Source of the DNA: Luteolibacter luteus
Lineage (GTDB): Bacteria > Verrucomicrobiota > Verrucomicrobiia > Verrucomicrobiales > Akkermansiaceae
NCBI RefSeq assembly: GCF_012913485.1
Contig: NZ_CP051774.1
Coordinates: 4,960,001 to 5,024,000, forward strand
DNA length: 64,000 bases
Direction: 5' to 3'
Under the pieces are notes generated by a model. The model saw only the letters and a program-made list of their open reading frames with translations. It was not told the origin of the DNA and did not search any database. A program made the translations under genes and the position numbers. This document shows, in pieces, positions 28,399-37,329 of the stretch. Numbering within the stretch: position 1 is the first letter of the stretch; each line of letters starts with the position of its first letter.

Positions 28399-28954
28399 GT
28401 GGATCTGCTATCAACCCCGTCGAGTCGTCCTCAACGCATTATTCGCCAAGGCGACATCACCGATGTCGCTGCCGATGTCGTGATCTTTTCCACGAACACC
28501 AATCTCTTTCTTTCGGGAGGGGCCGGGGCGAGTTTGCTGGGCGTTCATGGAGATCCGCTCCAGCGAGCGATGCACAGAGCGCTCGCCGCGACTGGAAGGA
28601 AAGTCGCGCAGCGGGGAAGTATCTTCGAGATCGAGCCTGCGAAAACTTGGTCTGCCCGATTCTTTACCGTGGTTGCCACCGATGGTTTTTACGAGACCAG
28701 CAAGGAAGACACCCGTAAGATCCTGGAGCAGGTCCTGTGTCGCTGTGCAGAGCTGCCTGAGGTGAAGGTCGTGGCGACCACCGCGCTAGGCACGGGTTAC
28801 GGGAACATGGAGATCGAGGACTTCACCGAGATGCCAGCTTGCCGTTCCCCCTTCAATTGGGGACTTCGAGCTGGTCATTCATGGCGATGTCTTCTTCCGC
28901 TATGCGTGCCAGCGGAATGTTGAGCTAGGCAATCCCGCCAAAATTGCGGGATAG
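28399..28954 (+). CDS. macro-domain protein, frameshifted near the C-terminus
   Basis: The start is GTG, with AGGAG six bases upstream. Residues about 12-150 form a macro domain, the fold that binds or hydrolyses ADP-ribose. It has QGDITDVAADVVIFSTNT in the nucleotide loop, the glycine-rich FLSGGAGASLL, and ATTALGTGYGN. After EDFTEMPACRSP the frame runs into an implausible tail and stops at 28923. Moving to the next frame at the five-C run (28847-28851) restores GDFELVIHGDVFFRY and a stop at 28954, 4 bp before the neighbour's stop. This may be a mutation, a base-calling error or, less likely, programmed +1 frameshifting. Confidence 0.75.
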
Positions 28955-28958
28955 GAGA

Positions 28959-29408
28959 TCATCTCGACCGCCGCATTTTCTCCGCTTCTTCCGCCAGAGC
29001 CTCCCGCAAGTTCTCCAGCATCAGATCGAGATTGATCTCATTGATGTCCTCGCCTTCCTCGACACGCTTGAAGATCATGTCACAAGGGAAGGAGAAGAGT
29101 TCCAAGTCCTGGTACTGAAGCGCGAGGTCGCTGCCTTGCTCATCCCGGTAAAAGACCCAGCGCATCGGAATCTCCCGGGCGAGCACATGGCCGAAGACAA
29201 TGCCGAAGGTGGTCAGCTCGGCATTCGGATCCGCGGTGTAGGGACCTTCGCTCAGCATCGTGTGAAGGTTGGGGATGTCTTCCCGCGTTCCGGTGAGCCT
29301 GATCTTGGTCTTGAATTCCTTTTCAAGGAGCTCGTTCACCCAAGCGGTGGCGCCGTCGAGGATTGACTGTTCTTCCGCATTGGGTGGGCGGGTGGTGATC
29401 TGGGACAT
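28959..29408 (-). CDS. small acidic cytosolic protein, DUF3806-like
   Basis: The 149-residue product has no signal or transmembrane segment. An alpha/beta core (LTTFGIVFGHVLAREIPMRW, then YQDLELFSFPCDMIFKRVE) is followed by an acidic helical tail. The pattern of a late YP/FP-x-DMI-xKRVE block reminds me of DUF3806, which I cannot verify. It is convergent with the macro-domain gene, and the two stops are only 4 bp apart. Function unknown. Confidence 0.75.
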   Translation of the reverse strand: MSQITTRPPNAEEQSILDGATAWVNELLEKEFKTKIRLTGTREDIPNLHTMLSEGPYTADPNAELTTFGIVFGHVLAREIPMRWVFYRDEQGSDLALQYQDLELFSFPCDMIFKRVEEGEDINEINLDLMLENLREALAEEAEKMRRSR

Positions 29409-29585
29409 GGCTGCGAAACGCTGCGAAAGGGAGAGTGGTTATCGATTGGCCGAGGATCAAGATAGCGGGAAGGAAGATCCTCAGTGGAGTCTTCCCGGTT
29501 CACTGCCACCGGCCAAGGTGCGGACCGGTGGTGTCCGCAATCAGAAGGAAGACGGAGAAGATGGCACCCATAAGGGGGAGGAAGA

Positions 29586-30506
29586 TTAGGCCACCCCCGC
29601 CATTGGCGGTACCACCGGGCGATTCCTTTCCAGCAGCCGGACGAAATTCCGCACCAGCAGTGAAGTTCCCTCCGCCTTCCACACCGCCCACATCGTGAAG
29701 TCCACTTTTGCCCGCTCGCTGAGCAGGGGAATAGTCACGATACCGTGGGTGCTGCGGAGATCCATGATCTCGGGGAGGAAGGAAATACCCTGATCCGCAG
29801 CGATCATTGTCAGAAGTGATTCAAATCCGACAATCTGTCGTGTTGCCTGCGGTGAAAGCCCGGACTCGGAGAACATCGCGAGGATGTCCCTGCGGTGGGT
29901 GGAATGTTTCTCATCACCCACGCACAGCACGGTCTGCTTGATCAGGTCCTCGAGCCTCACCGAGCGACGGGTGGCTAGCGGGTGGTCTTTCGACATCGAG
30001 ACCCCGAAGGTGGAGCGCACCAGCAGCAGGCTCGACATTCCCGGGACATTTTCCGTGTCGCGGCCGTAGGCAAAGCCAAGCTGGATCTCGTTTTTTGCGA
30101 GGGCTTCAAGTTGCTCCGGGGGATTCATCTCCACGAAGACAACCTCCACATCCGGAAAGGTACCGCGGAAAGCACGCAGGGCCTCGGGCAGGAAACTGGC
30201 CGCGATCTGGCCGGCAGAGCCGATCCGGAGTTCGCCGCGGCGTCCGTCCTGAGCCTCGCGCGCCAGCGCCACGGCCTGCTCCACGTCGGAGAGGATCGCA
30301 CGGGCTTCCGCCAGAAACACGGAACCTGCATCGGTCAACGCCACGCTCACCGTGTCACGTTCCAGCAAATGAAGGCCGGTTTCTTCCTCCAAGTCCTTGA
30401 TTTGCTTGCTCAGGGCAGGACGGGTGACGTTCAGGCGCTCCGCCGCCTTACGGAAATTCAGCTCATCCGCCACCGCCACGAAGTATCTCAGATGCCGAAG
30501 TTCCAT
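29586..30506 (-). CDS. LysR-type transcriptional regulator of the adjacent RND operon
   Basis: The 306-residue product starts at ATG 30506 (MELRHLRYF); a GTG-type extension of five codons is less likely. The winged HTH at 1-60 (NFRKAAERLNVTRPALSKQI) is followed by the linker helix and a two-lobed effector domain, all full length. It is divergent from the RND efflux operon, with a perfect T-N11-A palindrome 16 bp before its own start. The usual LysR logic would be self-repression plus effector-dependent activation of the divergent operon. Confidence 0.94.
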   Translation of the reverse strand: MELRHLRYFVAVADELNFRKAAERLNVTRPALSKQIKDLEEETGLHLLERDTVSVALTDAGSVFLAEARAILSDVEQAVALAREAQDGRRGELRIGSAGQIAASFLPEALRAFRGTFPDVEVVFVEMNPPEQLEALAKNEIQLGFAYGRDTENVPGMSSLLLVRSTFGVSMSKDHPLATRRSVRLEDLIKQTVLCVGDEKHSTHRRDILAMFSESGLSPQATRQIVGFESLLTMIAADQGISFLPEIMDLRSTHGIVTIPLLSERAKVDFTMWAVWKAEGTSLLVRNFVRLLERNRPVVPPMAGVA

Positions 30507-30836
30507 GTGTGCCCCCGGCACTGGTAACCTCAGGTTACCACCTTGGAAACTTCAAAGTCATTCCGCTCCGCGCAATCCGATGTTATCCAAAGCGCGTGTC
30601 TGAAACATCCGTTTCAGGATCAAGCATTCCCTCCTACAATAAGCTAGTCCGAATCTACTCTCCCGCATGCGTTTTTTCGCAGGCTGGGGAAGAAAAATGA
30701 GGCGACCCTGTCCCACGCAGCTTTTCCCGATCGCAGATGACCATGATGGACGCAGATGAAACCCACGACAGGCGGTAAACGCCACCGGTCCGACTGCTTT
30801 CTTCCTGTTTATTTGCCTCTTTCCTCACTCACCGCC
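30507..30836. other. 330 bp divergent regulatory region (LysR gene / RND operon)
   Basis: It contains the palindrome at 30522-30540 and an AT-rich stretch (about 30590-30700) that is the natural place for the efflux promoter. I could not settle on -35/-10 boxes. An in-frame extension of the adaptor gene back to 30756 exists, but it lacks a signal sequence and is treated as leader. Confidence 0.6.
30522..30540. promoter_or_regulatory. LysR-type T-N11-A operator
   Basis: TGGTAACC (30522-30529) and GGTTACCA (30533-30540) are perfect inverted arms around TCA. Inside, T30525 and A30537 are separated by exactly 11 bases, the LysR recognition signature. The site lies between the regulator gene start and the RND operon, the expected position for autoregulation and control of the divergent target. 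Confidence 0.82.
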
Positions 30837-32015
30837 ATGCGCCCGATCTACTTCCTGCCTCTGACTTCGCTCCTGCTCCTGCCCGCTTGCCAGAAGAAGC
30901 AAGCCGCCGGCGGCCCGCCCCAGATGCCGCCTGCCGCGGTTACTTTTGTCCCGGCCGCCACGGAAACGGTGAGCATCACCCGCGAACTCCCCGGTCGTAT
31001 CGACCCGGTGCGCGTTGCAGAGGTCCGCGCCCGGGTTGGGGGCATCCTTTTGGAAAGAACCTTCCAAGAAGGTGTCGATGTGAAGGCCGGTGACGTCCTG
31101 TTCAAAATCGACCCTTTGCCGCTGGAGGCTGAAAAGGAAAACGCCGCTGCGGCCCTCGCCCGCGCGGATGCCAATCTGCATCAGAGTCAGACCCAGATGG
31201 AGCGTTATCAGTCTCTGGTCGGCTCGAATGCGGTGAGCAAGCAGGCCTACGACAATGCCGAGTCCGCCGTGAAGGTGGCCGAGGCGGAAGTAAAGGCGGC
31301 CACTGCCGCACTGAAGACTGCCGAATTGAATCTCGGCTACGCGACGGTGACCGCCCCGATCTCGGGTCGCGTCGGCCGGGCCCAAGTGACCGAAGGCGCA
31401 CTCGTGGGCGAAAATGAAACCACCTTGCTCGCCACGATCCAGCAGCTCGACCCGATCTACTTTGACTTCACACAGTCGAGTGCAGACCTGCTCGCACTGC
31501 AGCGGGCGATGAAGGCTGGTGAGGTTTCCCAAGTGGAACCTGGTAAGACCGCTGCGAAGCTGTTGCTGGAAGATGGGACGGAATACTCGCATGTCGGCAA
31601 GATTCTCTTCTCCGAAGCCGTGGTTGATCCGACGACGGGGATGGTGACGCTCCGCGCCGAATTCCCGAACCCCGAAAAAATCCTGCTTCCCGGCATGTTC
31701 GCCCGCGTGCGGGTGGTGCAGGCCGTGAAGGAAAATGTGGTCACCGTGCCTCAGCGTGCGGTCACCCGCGGACAAGGCGGGGCTGGCACCGTGATGGTGA
31801 TCGACGAGAGCAATCACGCGCAGATCCGGATGATCAAGACGGACGACGCGGTGGGCGACAAGTGGGTCGTCACCTCCGGTCTCAAAGCTGGTGAGAAAGT
31901 TATCATGGAAGGCCTCCTCAAGGCTCGTCCCGGCGCACCGGTGGCTCCCGAGCCCTTTCAATCCGAAAAGGCTGCAGCCAATGAGGTGAGCTCCGCGGAC
32001 GGCAAGAAGGGCTGA
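30837..32015 (+). CDS. RND efflux periplasmic adaptor (membrane fusion) lipoprotein
   Basis: The 392-residue product starts at ATG 30837 with a signal peptide ending in the lipobox LLPAC, so it is anchored to the inner membrane by lipid. It has the AcrA/MexA layout: barrel-sandwich (GRIDPVRVAEVRARVGG), an alpha-hairpin of about 60 residues (about 100-160), the second lipoyl half (APISGRVGRAQV), a beta-barrel (RVVQAVKENVV) and a membrane-proximal domain. It links the pump encoded next to the outer-membrane channel. First gene of the operon. Confidence 0.95.
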   Translation: MRPIYFLPLTSLLLLPACQKKQAAGGPPQMPPAAVTFVPAATETVSITRELPGRIDPVRVAEVRARVGGILLERTFQEGVDVKAGDVLFKIDPLPLEAEKENAAAALARADANLHQSQTQMERYQSLVGSNAVSKQAYDNAESAVKVAEAEVKAATAALKTAELNLGYATVTAPISGRVGRAQVTEGALVGENETTLLATIQQLDPIYFDFTQSSADLLALQRAMKAGEVSQVEPGKTAAKLLLEDGTEYSHVGKILFSEAVVDPTTGMVTLRAEFPNPEKILLPGMFARVRVVQAVKENVVTVPQRAVTRGQGGAGTVMVIDESNHAQIRMIKTDDAVGDKWVVTSGLKAGEKVIMEGLLKARPGAPVAPEPFQSEKAAANEVSSADGKKG

Positions 32016-32091
32016 CCGGCAGCGCGCCGGAACCGGCGCATTCTCGCTGATCCCTTCCGTTTATTCATCCAGTCTCCAGACGCATTCCGCC

Positions 32092-35000
32092 ATGGCCCAA
32101 TTTTTCATCGACCGCCCCGTCTTCGCTTGGGTGGTTTCCATCCTGATCTCCCTGCTGGGAATCATTTCGATCACGCAGTTGCCGGTGGCGCAGTACCCTC
32201 AGGTCGCCCCGCCATCGATTTCGATCACCGCGAACTACGCCGGTGCCTCCGCTGAGACGCTGACCGACACCGTGACCTCGGTGATCGAGCAGAACCTCAA
32301 CGGGATCGACAACCTGCTCTACATGACGTCCGCGAGCGACGCGAACGGTTCCGCGACGATTACGCTCTATTTCAAGCCCGGCACCAACCCCGACGTGGCC
32401 CAAGTGCAGGTGCAGAACAAGGTGCAGCTCGCGACGCCGAATCTCCCTTCCACCGTGCAGCAGCAGGGTGTCGTGGTGGCGAAGGCGACGCGGAACTTCA
32501 TGATGTTCATCGCGCTCACCACCGATGACGGCAGCATGGATGCCATCTCGTTGGGGAACTACATGGCTGCCAGCGTGCTCGACCCGCTGCGCCGCGTGCA
32601 GGGCGTGGGTGAAGTCGTGCAGTTCGGCACCCAGTATGCCATGCGCGTGTGGCTGGATCCCGACAAGCTCGTGAGCTACGGAATGACCCCGGGCGACGTG
32701 AACGCTGCGATCCAAGCGCAGAACACCCAGGTGCCCGTTGGTCAGATCGGCCAGCTTCCCGCAGTCCCGGGCCAGCAGCTCAATATCATTCTCCAAGGCC
32801 GCTCGACCCTCCGTGAGGCGGAGGAGTTCCGGAACATCGTGCTCCGCGTGAATACCGACGGCTCGCGTGTCTATCTGCGCGATGTCGCCCGCGTCGAGCT
32901 CGGCGGTCAGGATTACTCGATCAAGGCCCGCATTGACGGCAAGCCCACCGCGGCAGCAGCCGTGAAGCTCTCGCCCACCGCGAACGCGATGGATACCGCC
33001 GAGGGCGTGCGCAAGGAAGTGGAGCGCCTGCAGGAATTCTTCCCGCCGGGTGTGAAGGTGATCTATCCGCTGGATACTTCCACCTTCGTGAAGATCTCGG
33101 TGGAAGAGGTGCTGAAGACCCTCGTGGAAGCCATCATCCTGGTGTTCCTGGTGATGTATCTCTTCCTGCAGAATTTCCGGGCCACGCTGATTCCCACGCT
33201 GGTGGTGCCCGTCGCCTTGCTAGGCACCTGCGGATTGATGGCGGCCTTCGGTTTCTCCATCAACGTGCTGACGATGTTCGGCATGGTGCTCGCCATCGGT
33301 ATCCTCGTGGACGATGCCATCGTGGTGGTCGAAAACGTCGAACGTATCATGAGCGAGGAAGGTCTCCCTGCGAAGGAGGCCACCCGCAAGGCGATGAGCC
33401 AGATCACCGGCGCGCTGATCGGTATCACCTTGGTGCTGACTGCGGTGTTCATCCCGATGGCCTTCTTCGGCGGTTCGGTGGGCACGATTTACCGCCAGTT
33501 CACCATGTCGATGGTGTCGTGTATGCTCTTCTCGGTATTCCTCGCGATGTCGCTGACCCCGGCGCTTTGCGGAACCCTGCTGAAGCAGGTGGATGCCGGT
33601 CACCACATGACCAAGCGTGGCCCCTTCGGGTGGTTCAACCGCGCCTTCGACGCCACCACCAACGGCTACCAGGGCGTGGTCAGCGGCATGCTGCGCCATG
33701 CTTGGGCAGGTCTGGTGGCGCTTGTGATCGTTTGCTTGGGTGTGGCCCATCTCTATAAGAAGATGCCGTCCTCCTTCCTTCCTGAAGAAGACCAAGGCTA
33801 CTTCCTGACCCTCGTGATGCTTCCCGACGGCGCGACCGACGAGCGCACCGGCGAGGCTCTGATCCAGATGGAGGAATATTTCGCCAAGCAGCCCGAGATC
33901 GAACACTACTTCACCGTGGCTGGCTTCAGCTTCACGGGTAAGGCCCAGAACTCCGGTCTCGCTTTCCTGCGCCTGAAGCCATGGGAAGAGCGTGAAGGCA
34001 AGGAGCACCGCGTGCAGGAAATCATCAAGCGGGGCATCGTCGGCCTCGGTTCGATCAAGGACGCCTTCGTCTTCCCGATCAACCCGCCCGCCATTCCCGA
34101 GCTCGGCACCTCGTCCGGCTTTGACTTTTGGCTGCAGGATCTCGGCGGCGTGGGCCACGAGAAACTGATGGCTGCCCGCGACCAGTTGCTCGGCTTGGCA
34201 GGCGCGAACTCCGCTGACCCGAATGGTGTCCTCACCGGCGTCCGTCCGGAAGGCCTGAACGACACCGCTCAAATCAAGATCGAGCTCGATCAGGACAAGG
34301 CCAGCGCTCTCGGCGTCTCCCTCGCGGACATCAATACCACGATGCAGACCGCTTTCGGTTCCGCCTATGTGAATAACTTCGTGAACGGTGCCCGTGTGCA
34401 GCGCGTGATTGTGCAGCTCGATGCACCCTTCCGCATGACCCCGGAAGACTTGGGCAAGATTTGGCTGAGGAACAAGCAGGGCCAAATGGTGCCGCTTTCC
34501 TCCGTGACCAAGACCGACTGGTCCTTCGGTTCTCCCCAGCTCCAGCGCTACAACGGCGTGCCTGCGGTGAATATCAAGGGTGCCGCCAAGCCAGGCCGCA
34601 GCTCCGGTGAAGCCATGGCCGAGATGGAAAAACTCGCCAAGGAACTCCCTCCGGGACTCGGCTTCGAGTGGTCCGGCCAGTCGCTGGAAGAAAAAATCTC
34701 CGGTAACCAGGCCCCGCTGCTCTACGGCGTCTCGATCCTGATTGTGTTCCTCTGCCTCGCCGCCCTCTACGAAAGCTGGTCCATCCCCGTGGCCGTGATC
34801 ATGGTGGTCCCACTGGGGATTCTCGGGGCGCTCGCCGCCGTGTCCTTCCGGGAACTGCCGAATGACGTGTATTTCAAGGTGGGCCTGCTCACCACGGTGG
34901 GCCTCTCGACCAAAAACGCCATTCTGATCATCGAGTTCGCGCTCGACCTGGAAAAGACCGGGAAGGGTCTGATCGAGGCCACCTTGGAGGCGGTGAAACT

Positions 35001-35268
35001 GCGCTTGCGCCCGATTTTGATGACCTCCATGGCCTTCATTCTGGGTGTCGTCCCGCTGGTGATCAGCACCGGCGCCGGCTCCGCCAGTCAGAATGCGATT
35101 GGCACGGGCGTTGCAGGCGGCATGATCTCCGGCACGGTGCTTGCGGTTTTCCTCGTTCCGCTATTCTACGTCGTCGTCCGTCGCATCACGGCTCGATTCA
35201 GTTCTTCCAAAAATCCGGAATCCGAAACCACCGACAAGACTCTAACCGGAGACATCCGTCATGCGTAA
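32092..35268 (+). CDS. RND multidrug efflux pump (HAE1, AcrB/MexB-like)
   Basis: The 1058-residue inner-membrane proton-driven drug exporter begins MAQFFIDRPVFAWV, as typical HAE1 pumps do. It has 12 predicted transmembrane helices, two large periplasmic loops, and the proton-relay aspartates in VDDAIVVVENVER. The C-terminal half is intact (GLSTKNAILIIEF supplies the relay lysine). Substrates are unknown. It is 76 bp after the adaptor gene and overlaps the outer-membrane channel gene by 8 bp, so the tripartite system is encoded as one operon. Confidence 0.97.
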   Translation: MAQFFIDRPVFAWVVSILISLLGIISITQLPVAQYPQVAPPSISITANYAGASAETLTDTVTSVIEQNLNGIDNLLYMTSASDANGSATITLYFKPGTNPDVAQVQVQNKVQLATPNLPSTVQQQGVVVAKATRNFMMFIALTTDDGSMDAISLGNYMAASVLDPLRRVQGVGEVVQFGTQYAMRVWLDPDKLVSYGMTPGDVNAAIQAQNTQVPVGQIGQLPAVPGQQLNIILQGRSTLREAEEFRNIVLRVNTDGSRVYLRDVARVELGGQDYSIKARIDGKPTAAAAVKLSPTANAMDTAEGVRKEVERLQEFFPPGVKVIYPLDTSTFVKISVEEVLKTLVEAIILVFLVMYLFLQNFRATLIPTLVVPVALLGTCGLMAAFGFSINVLTMFGMVLAIGILVDDAIVVVENVERIMSEEGLPAKEATRKAMSQITGALIGITLVLTAVFIPMAFFGGSVGTIYRQFTMSMVSCMLFSVFLAMSLTPALCGTLLKQVDAGHHMTKRGPFGWFNRAFDATTNGYQGVVSGMLRHAWAGLVALVIVCLGVAHLYKKMPSSFLPEEDQGYFLTLVMLPDGATDERTGEALIQMEEYFAKQPEIEHYFTVAGFSFTGKAQNSGLAFLRLKPWEEREGKEHRVQEIIKRGIVGLGSIKDAFVFPINPPAIPELGTSSGFDFWLQDLGGVGHEKLMAARDQLLGLAGANSADPNGVLTGVRPEGLNDTAQIKIELDQDKASALGVSLADINTTMQTAFGSAYVNNFVNGARVQRVIVQLDAPFRMTPEDLGKIWLRNKQGQMVPLSSVTKTDWSFGSPQLQRYNGVPAVNIKGAAKPGRSSGEAMAEMEKLAKELPPGLGFEWSGQSLEEKISGNQAPLLYGVSILIVFLCLAALYESWSIPVAVIMVVPLGILGALAAVSFRELPNDVYFKVGLLTTVGLSTKNAILIIEFALDLEKTGKGLIEATLEAVKLRLRPILMTSMAFILGVVPLVISTGAGSASQNAIGTGVAGGMISGTVLAVFLVPLFYVVVRRITARFSSSKNPESETTDKTLTGDIRHA

Positions 35269-36643
35269 GCCGCAGCTGTTTCTTTTTGCCCTTCCCGTTA
35301 TGCTTGGCTCCTGCAATCTGGAGCCCGCGCTTGACCGGGTCGACTCGCCCGTCTCGGAGAATTTTGCAGGCGGTGGTGGCGGCGGTGTTTCCGCCGATAT
35401 CGCTTGGAACAAGTTCATCGTGGATCCTCGGCTGAAGCGCCTCGTGTCTATCGCGCTCGAGAACAACCGCGACCTCCGCGTCGCGGCCTTGAACGTGGAG
35501 TCCACCCGCGCCCAGTACAATATCAGCCGCAGCGCCTTGTTCCCTTCGGTCGATGCCGTGGCCGGCGCCACCCGCTCCCGCACGCCCCGTGCGGTGGGAG
35601 GCGGTCTTTCCTCGGCTACCGACACACGCCTCTATGAAGCATCCGTCGGCGTCGCCTCCTATGAGGTCGATCTTTTCGGCCGCATCCGGAGCTTGAACCA
35701 CGCCGCGCTTCAGGACTTCTTCGCCAGCGATGCCGCAAGGGTGGGGGTGCAGATCTCCCTCATTTCGGAGGTGACGAATGTCTACTTCGCCCAGCGCGCC
35801 TCGATCGAACAAATCGAGCTCGCCCAGCAAACTCTCGATGCCGTTAGCGAGACCTATGGCTTGACCGAGAAGCGCTTCGAAGCGGGTGACGTCTCCGAGC
35901 TGGATCTCCGCTCCGTGGACATTCAGGTGCAGACCGCGAAGGCGGACCTCGCCGAGTTCAAGCAACGCCTCGCGGAAACCAACAACGCGCTCGCGCTCCT
36001 GCTCGGCACCTCCATTCCCTCGAATCTGCCCTCCGGCCGCTCGTTGGAAGGAGTGCTGGTCGCCGATGTCCGCGCCGGGGTCTCCTCGACCCTGTTGACC
36101 CGCCGTCCGGATATTCTTGAAGCCGAGCACAACCTCCGTGCTGCGAATGCGAATATCGGCGCTGCCCGTGCCGCGTTCTTCCCGCGCATTACCCTCACCG
36201 GTAGCGCCGGCACCGCGAGCCGTAGCTTGGGCGACCTCTTCCAGAGCGGCAGCTCGGCTTGGGCCTTTGCCCCGCAGGTCAGCGTGCCGATCTTCGATGG
36301 TGGCCTGAACAAGGCGAACCTCGATGTCGCGGAAATCCGCAAGCAAACCGAGATCGCCCGCTACGAAAAGGCGATCCAGACCGCCTTCCGCGAAGTTTCC
36401 GATGGCCTCGTCGCCCGCAACGGCTTGAACGAGCGGATCGCGGCCTATCAAGGACTCGTGGCAGCCCAGGAGAAACGCTTCGAGTTGGCCGATGCCCGCT
36501 ACAAGCAAGGTGTCGATAGCTACTTCGAGGTGCTCTCGGCCCAACAAGACCTCTTCAATTCGCGCCAATCGCTAATTCAATTGCGTCTCTTGCGCGCTAC
36601 GAACTCTATCGGGCTTTACAAGGCGCTCGGAGGAGGATGGTAA
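35261..36643 (+). CDS. outer-membrane efflux channel lipoprotein (OprM/NodT family)
   Basis: The 460-residue product has a signal peptide with lipobox MLGSC. It shows two repeated helical/beta halves of the TolC fold (ALNVESTRAQYNISRSALFP and AEHNLRAANANIGAARAAFFP are the paired motifs). It is the third component of the tripartite pump, spanning the outer membrane and periplasm. Its ATG overlaps the pump gene's stop, giving translational coupling. It is followed by a branched terminator. Confidence 0.95.
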   Translation: MRKPQLFLFALPVMLGSCNLEPALDRVDSPVSENFAGGGGGGVSADIAWNKFIVDPRLKRLVSIALENNRDLRVAALNVESTRAQYNISRSALFPSVDAVAGATRSRTPRAVGGGLSSATDTRLYEASVGVASYEVDLFGRIRSLNHAALQDFFASDAARVGVQISLISEVTNVYFAQRASIEQIELAQQTLDAVSETYGLTEKRFEAGDVSELDLRSVDIQVQTAKADLAEFKQRLAETNNALALLLGTSIPSNLPSGRSLEGVLVADVRAGVSSTLLTRRPDILEAEHNLRAANANIGAARAAFFPRITLTGSAGTASRSLGDLFQSGSSAWAFAPQVSVPIFDGGLNKANLDVAEIRKQTEIARYEKAIQTAFREVSDGLVARNGLNERIAAYQGLVAAQEKRFELADARYKQGVDSYFEVLSAQQDLFNSRQSLIQLRLLRATNSIGLYKALGGGW

Positions 36644-36663
36644 TCCTCTAACAAAATCATGGC

Positions 36664-36787
36664 GGGGGCGGTCGCGACGATTCGCAGCTCGTGGACCTAA
36701 CAGGGTCGATGCGATTCTTTCTGGGAGGGATGAGTTGCCACCTGTTTCGTTCCGGGCTGCGGATCCTCCCGGCCGCCCCCTTTTTTT
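36664..36787 (+). terminator. three-way-junction RNA structure with intrinsic terminator after the efflux operon
   Basis: GGGGGCGG (36664-36671) pairs with CCGCCCCC (36773-36780), followed by seven Ts. Inside are two arms. One is TCGCA (36682-36686) with TGCGA (36710-36714), enclosing GACC/GGTC. The other is GGGAGGGAT (36723-36731) with ATCCTCCC (36763-36770). This is more elaborate than an ordinary terminator and could be a stable small RNA processed from, or initiated within, the 3' UTR. SRP, tmRNA and RNase P signatures are absent. Confidence 0.6.
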
Positions 36788-36921
36788 GTGCCCGCGGGAA
36801 AGTAGGGAGCGGTGCTTGAGGGTTTCGGGTTTTCCTGCCCTTCGCCCTCCGCTCCTGGGCCCGTTGCGCACTCTCCATTTGCGACAGGGGGGCGCTCATG
36901 GTAGATGCCCGCTTGTCTCCC

Positions 36922-37302
36922 ATGAAACTCACCCCCCTTGGCCCGGTCGGGCTGCTTTGCCTTTTTCTCATCGGCTGTTCTCCCGGTTGGAAGGAATTCC
37001 ACGCCCTCGATGCGAACCGCGATCAGCGCGTGACCGAGGATGAGTTCTTCACCCGCGTCACCGGGGATTCCTTTAAGAAGCTCGATGCCAATGCCGACGG
37101 GAAGATCACCCGTCAGGAATGGCGGACGAAGGAATCCTCCACGAGTCTCTTCTCGGTATCCGACAGGAACGGCGATGGCGTCGTAACCCTTGCCGAATTC
37201 AGTGCCGGCAAGAGCAAGCGTCGCCAGGTCTCTAACATCTTCCACACCGTCGATCGCAATCACGACGGAAGCCTCGAGTGGAACGAGGTGCACTCCCGTT
37301 GA
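36922..37302 (+). CDS. EF-hand calcium-binding lipoprotein
   Basis: The 126-residue product starts at ATG 36922, with a signal peptide ending in LIGCS (lipobox). The mature part is almost entirely four EF-hand loops in two pairs: DANRDQRVTEDEF, DANADGKITRQEW, DRNGDGVVTLAEF and DRNHDGSLEWNEV. All keep the D-x-D/N-x-D/N spacing with E (or W) near position 12, so calcium binding is likely. It is probably a small outer-membrane-attached calcium-binding protein. 27 bp separate it from the next gene, with which it may form an operon. Confidence 0.88.
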   Translation: MKLTPLGPVGLLCLFLIGCSPGWKEFHALDANRDQRVTEDEFFTRVTGDSFKKLDANADGKITRQEWRTKESSTSLFSVSDRNGDGVVTLAEFSAGKSKRRQVSNIFHTVDRNHDGSLEWNEVHSR

Positions 37303-37329
37303 TCGGAAACATTGATCCCCCCTGTCGCC

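Noticed and set aside
36664-36787. SRP RNA, tmRNA or RNase P RNA
   Set aside because: The SRP core (GGAAGGxxGCA type), the tmRNA tRNA-like ends and RNase P conserved segments are all absent; only the branched fold is supported.
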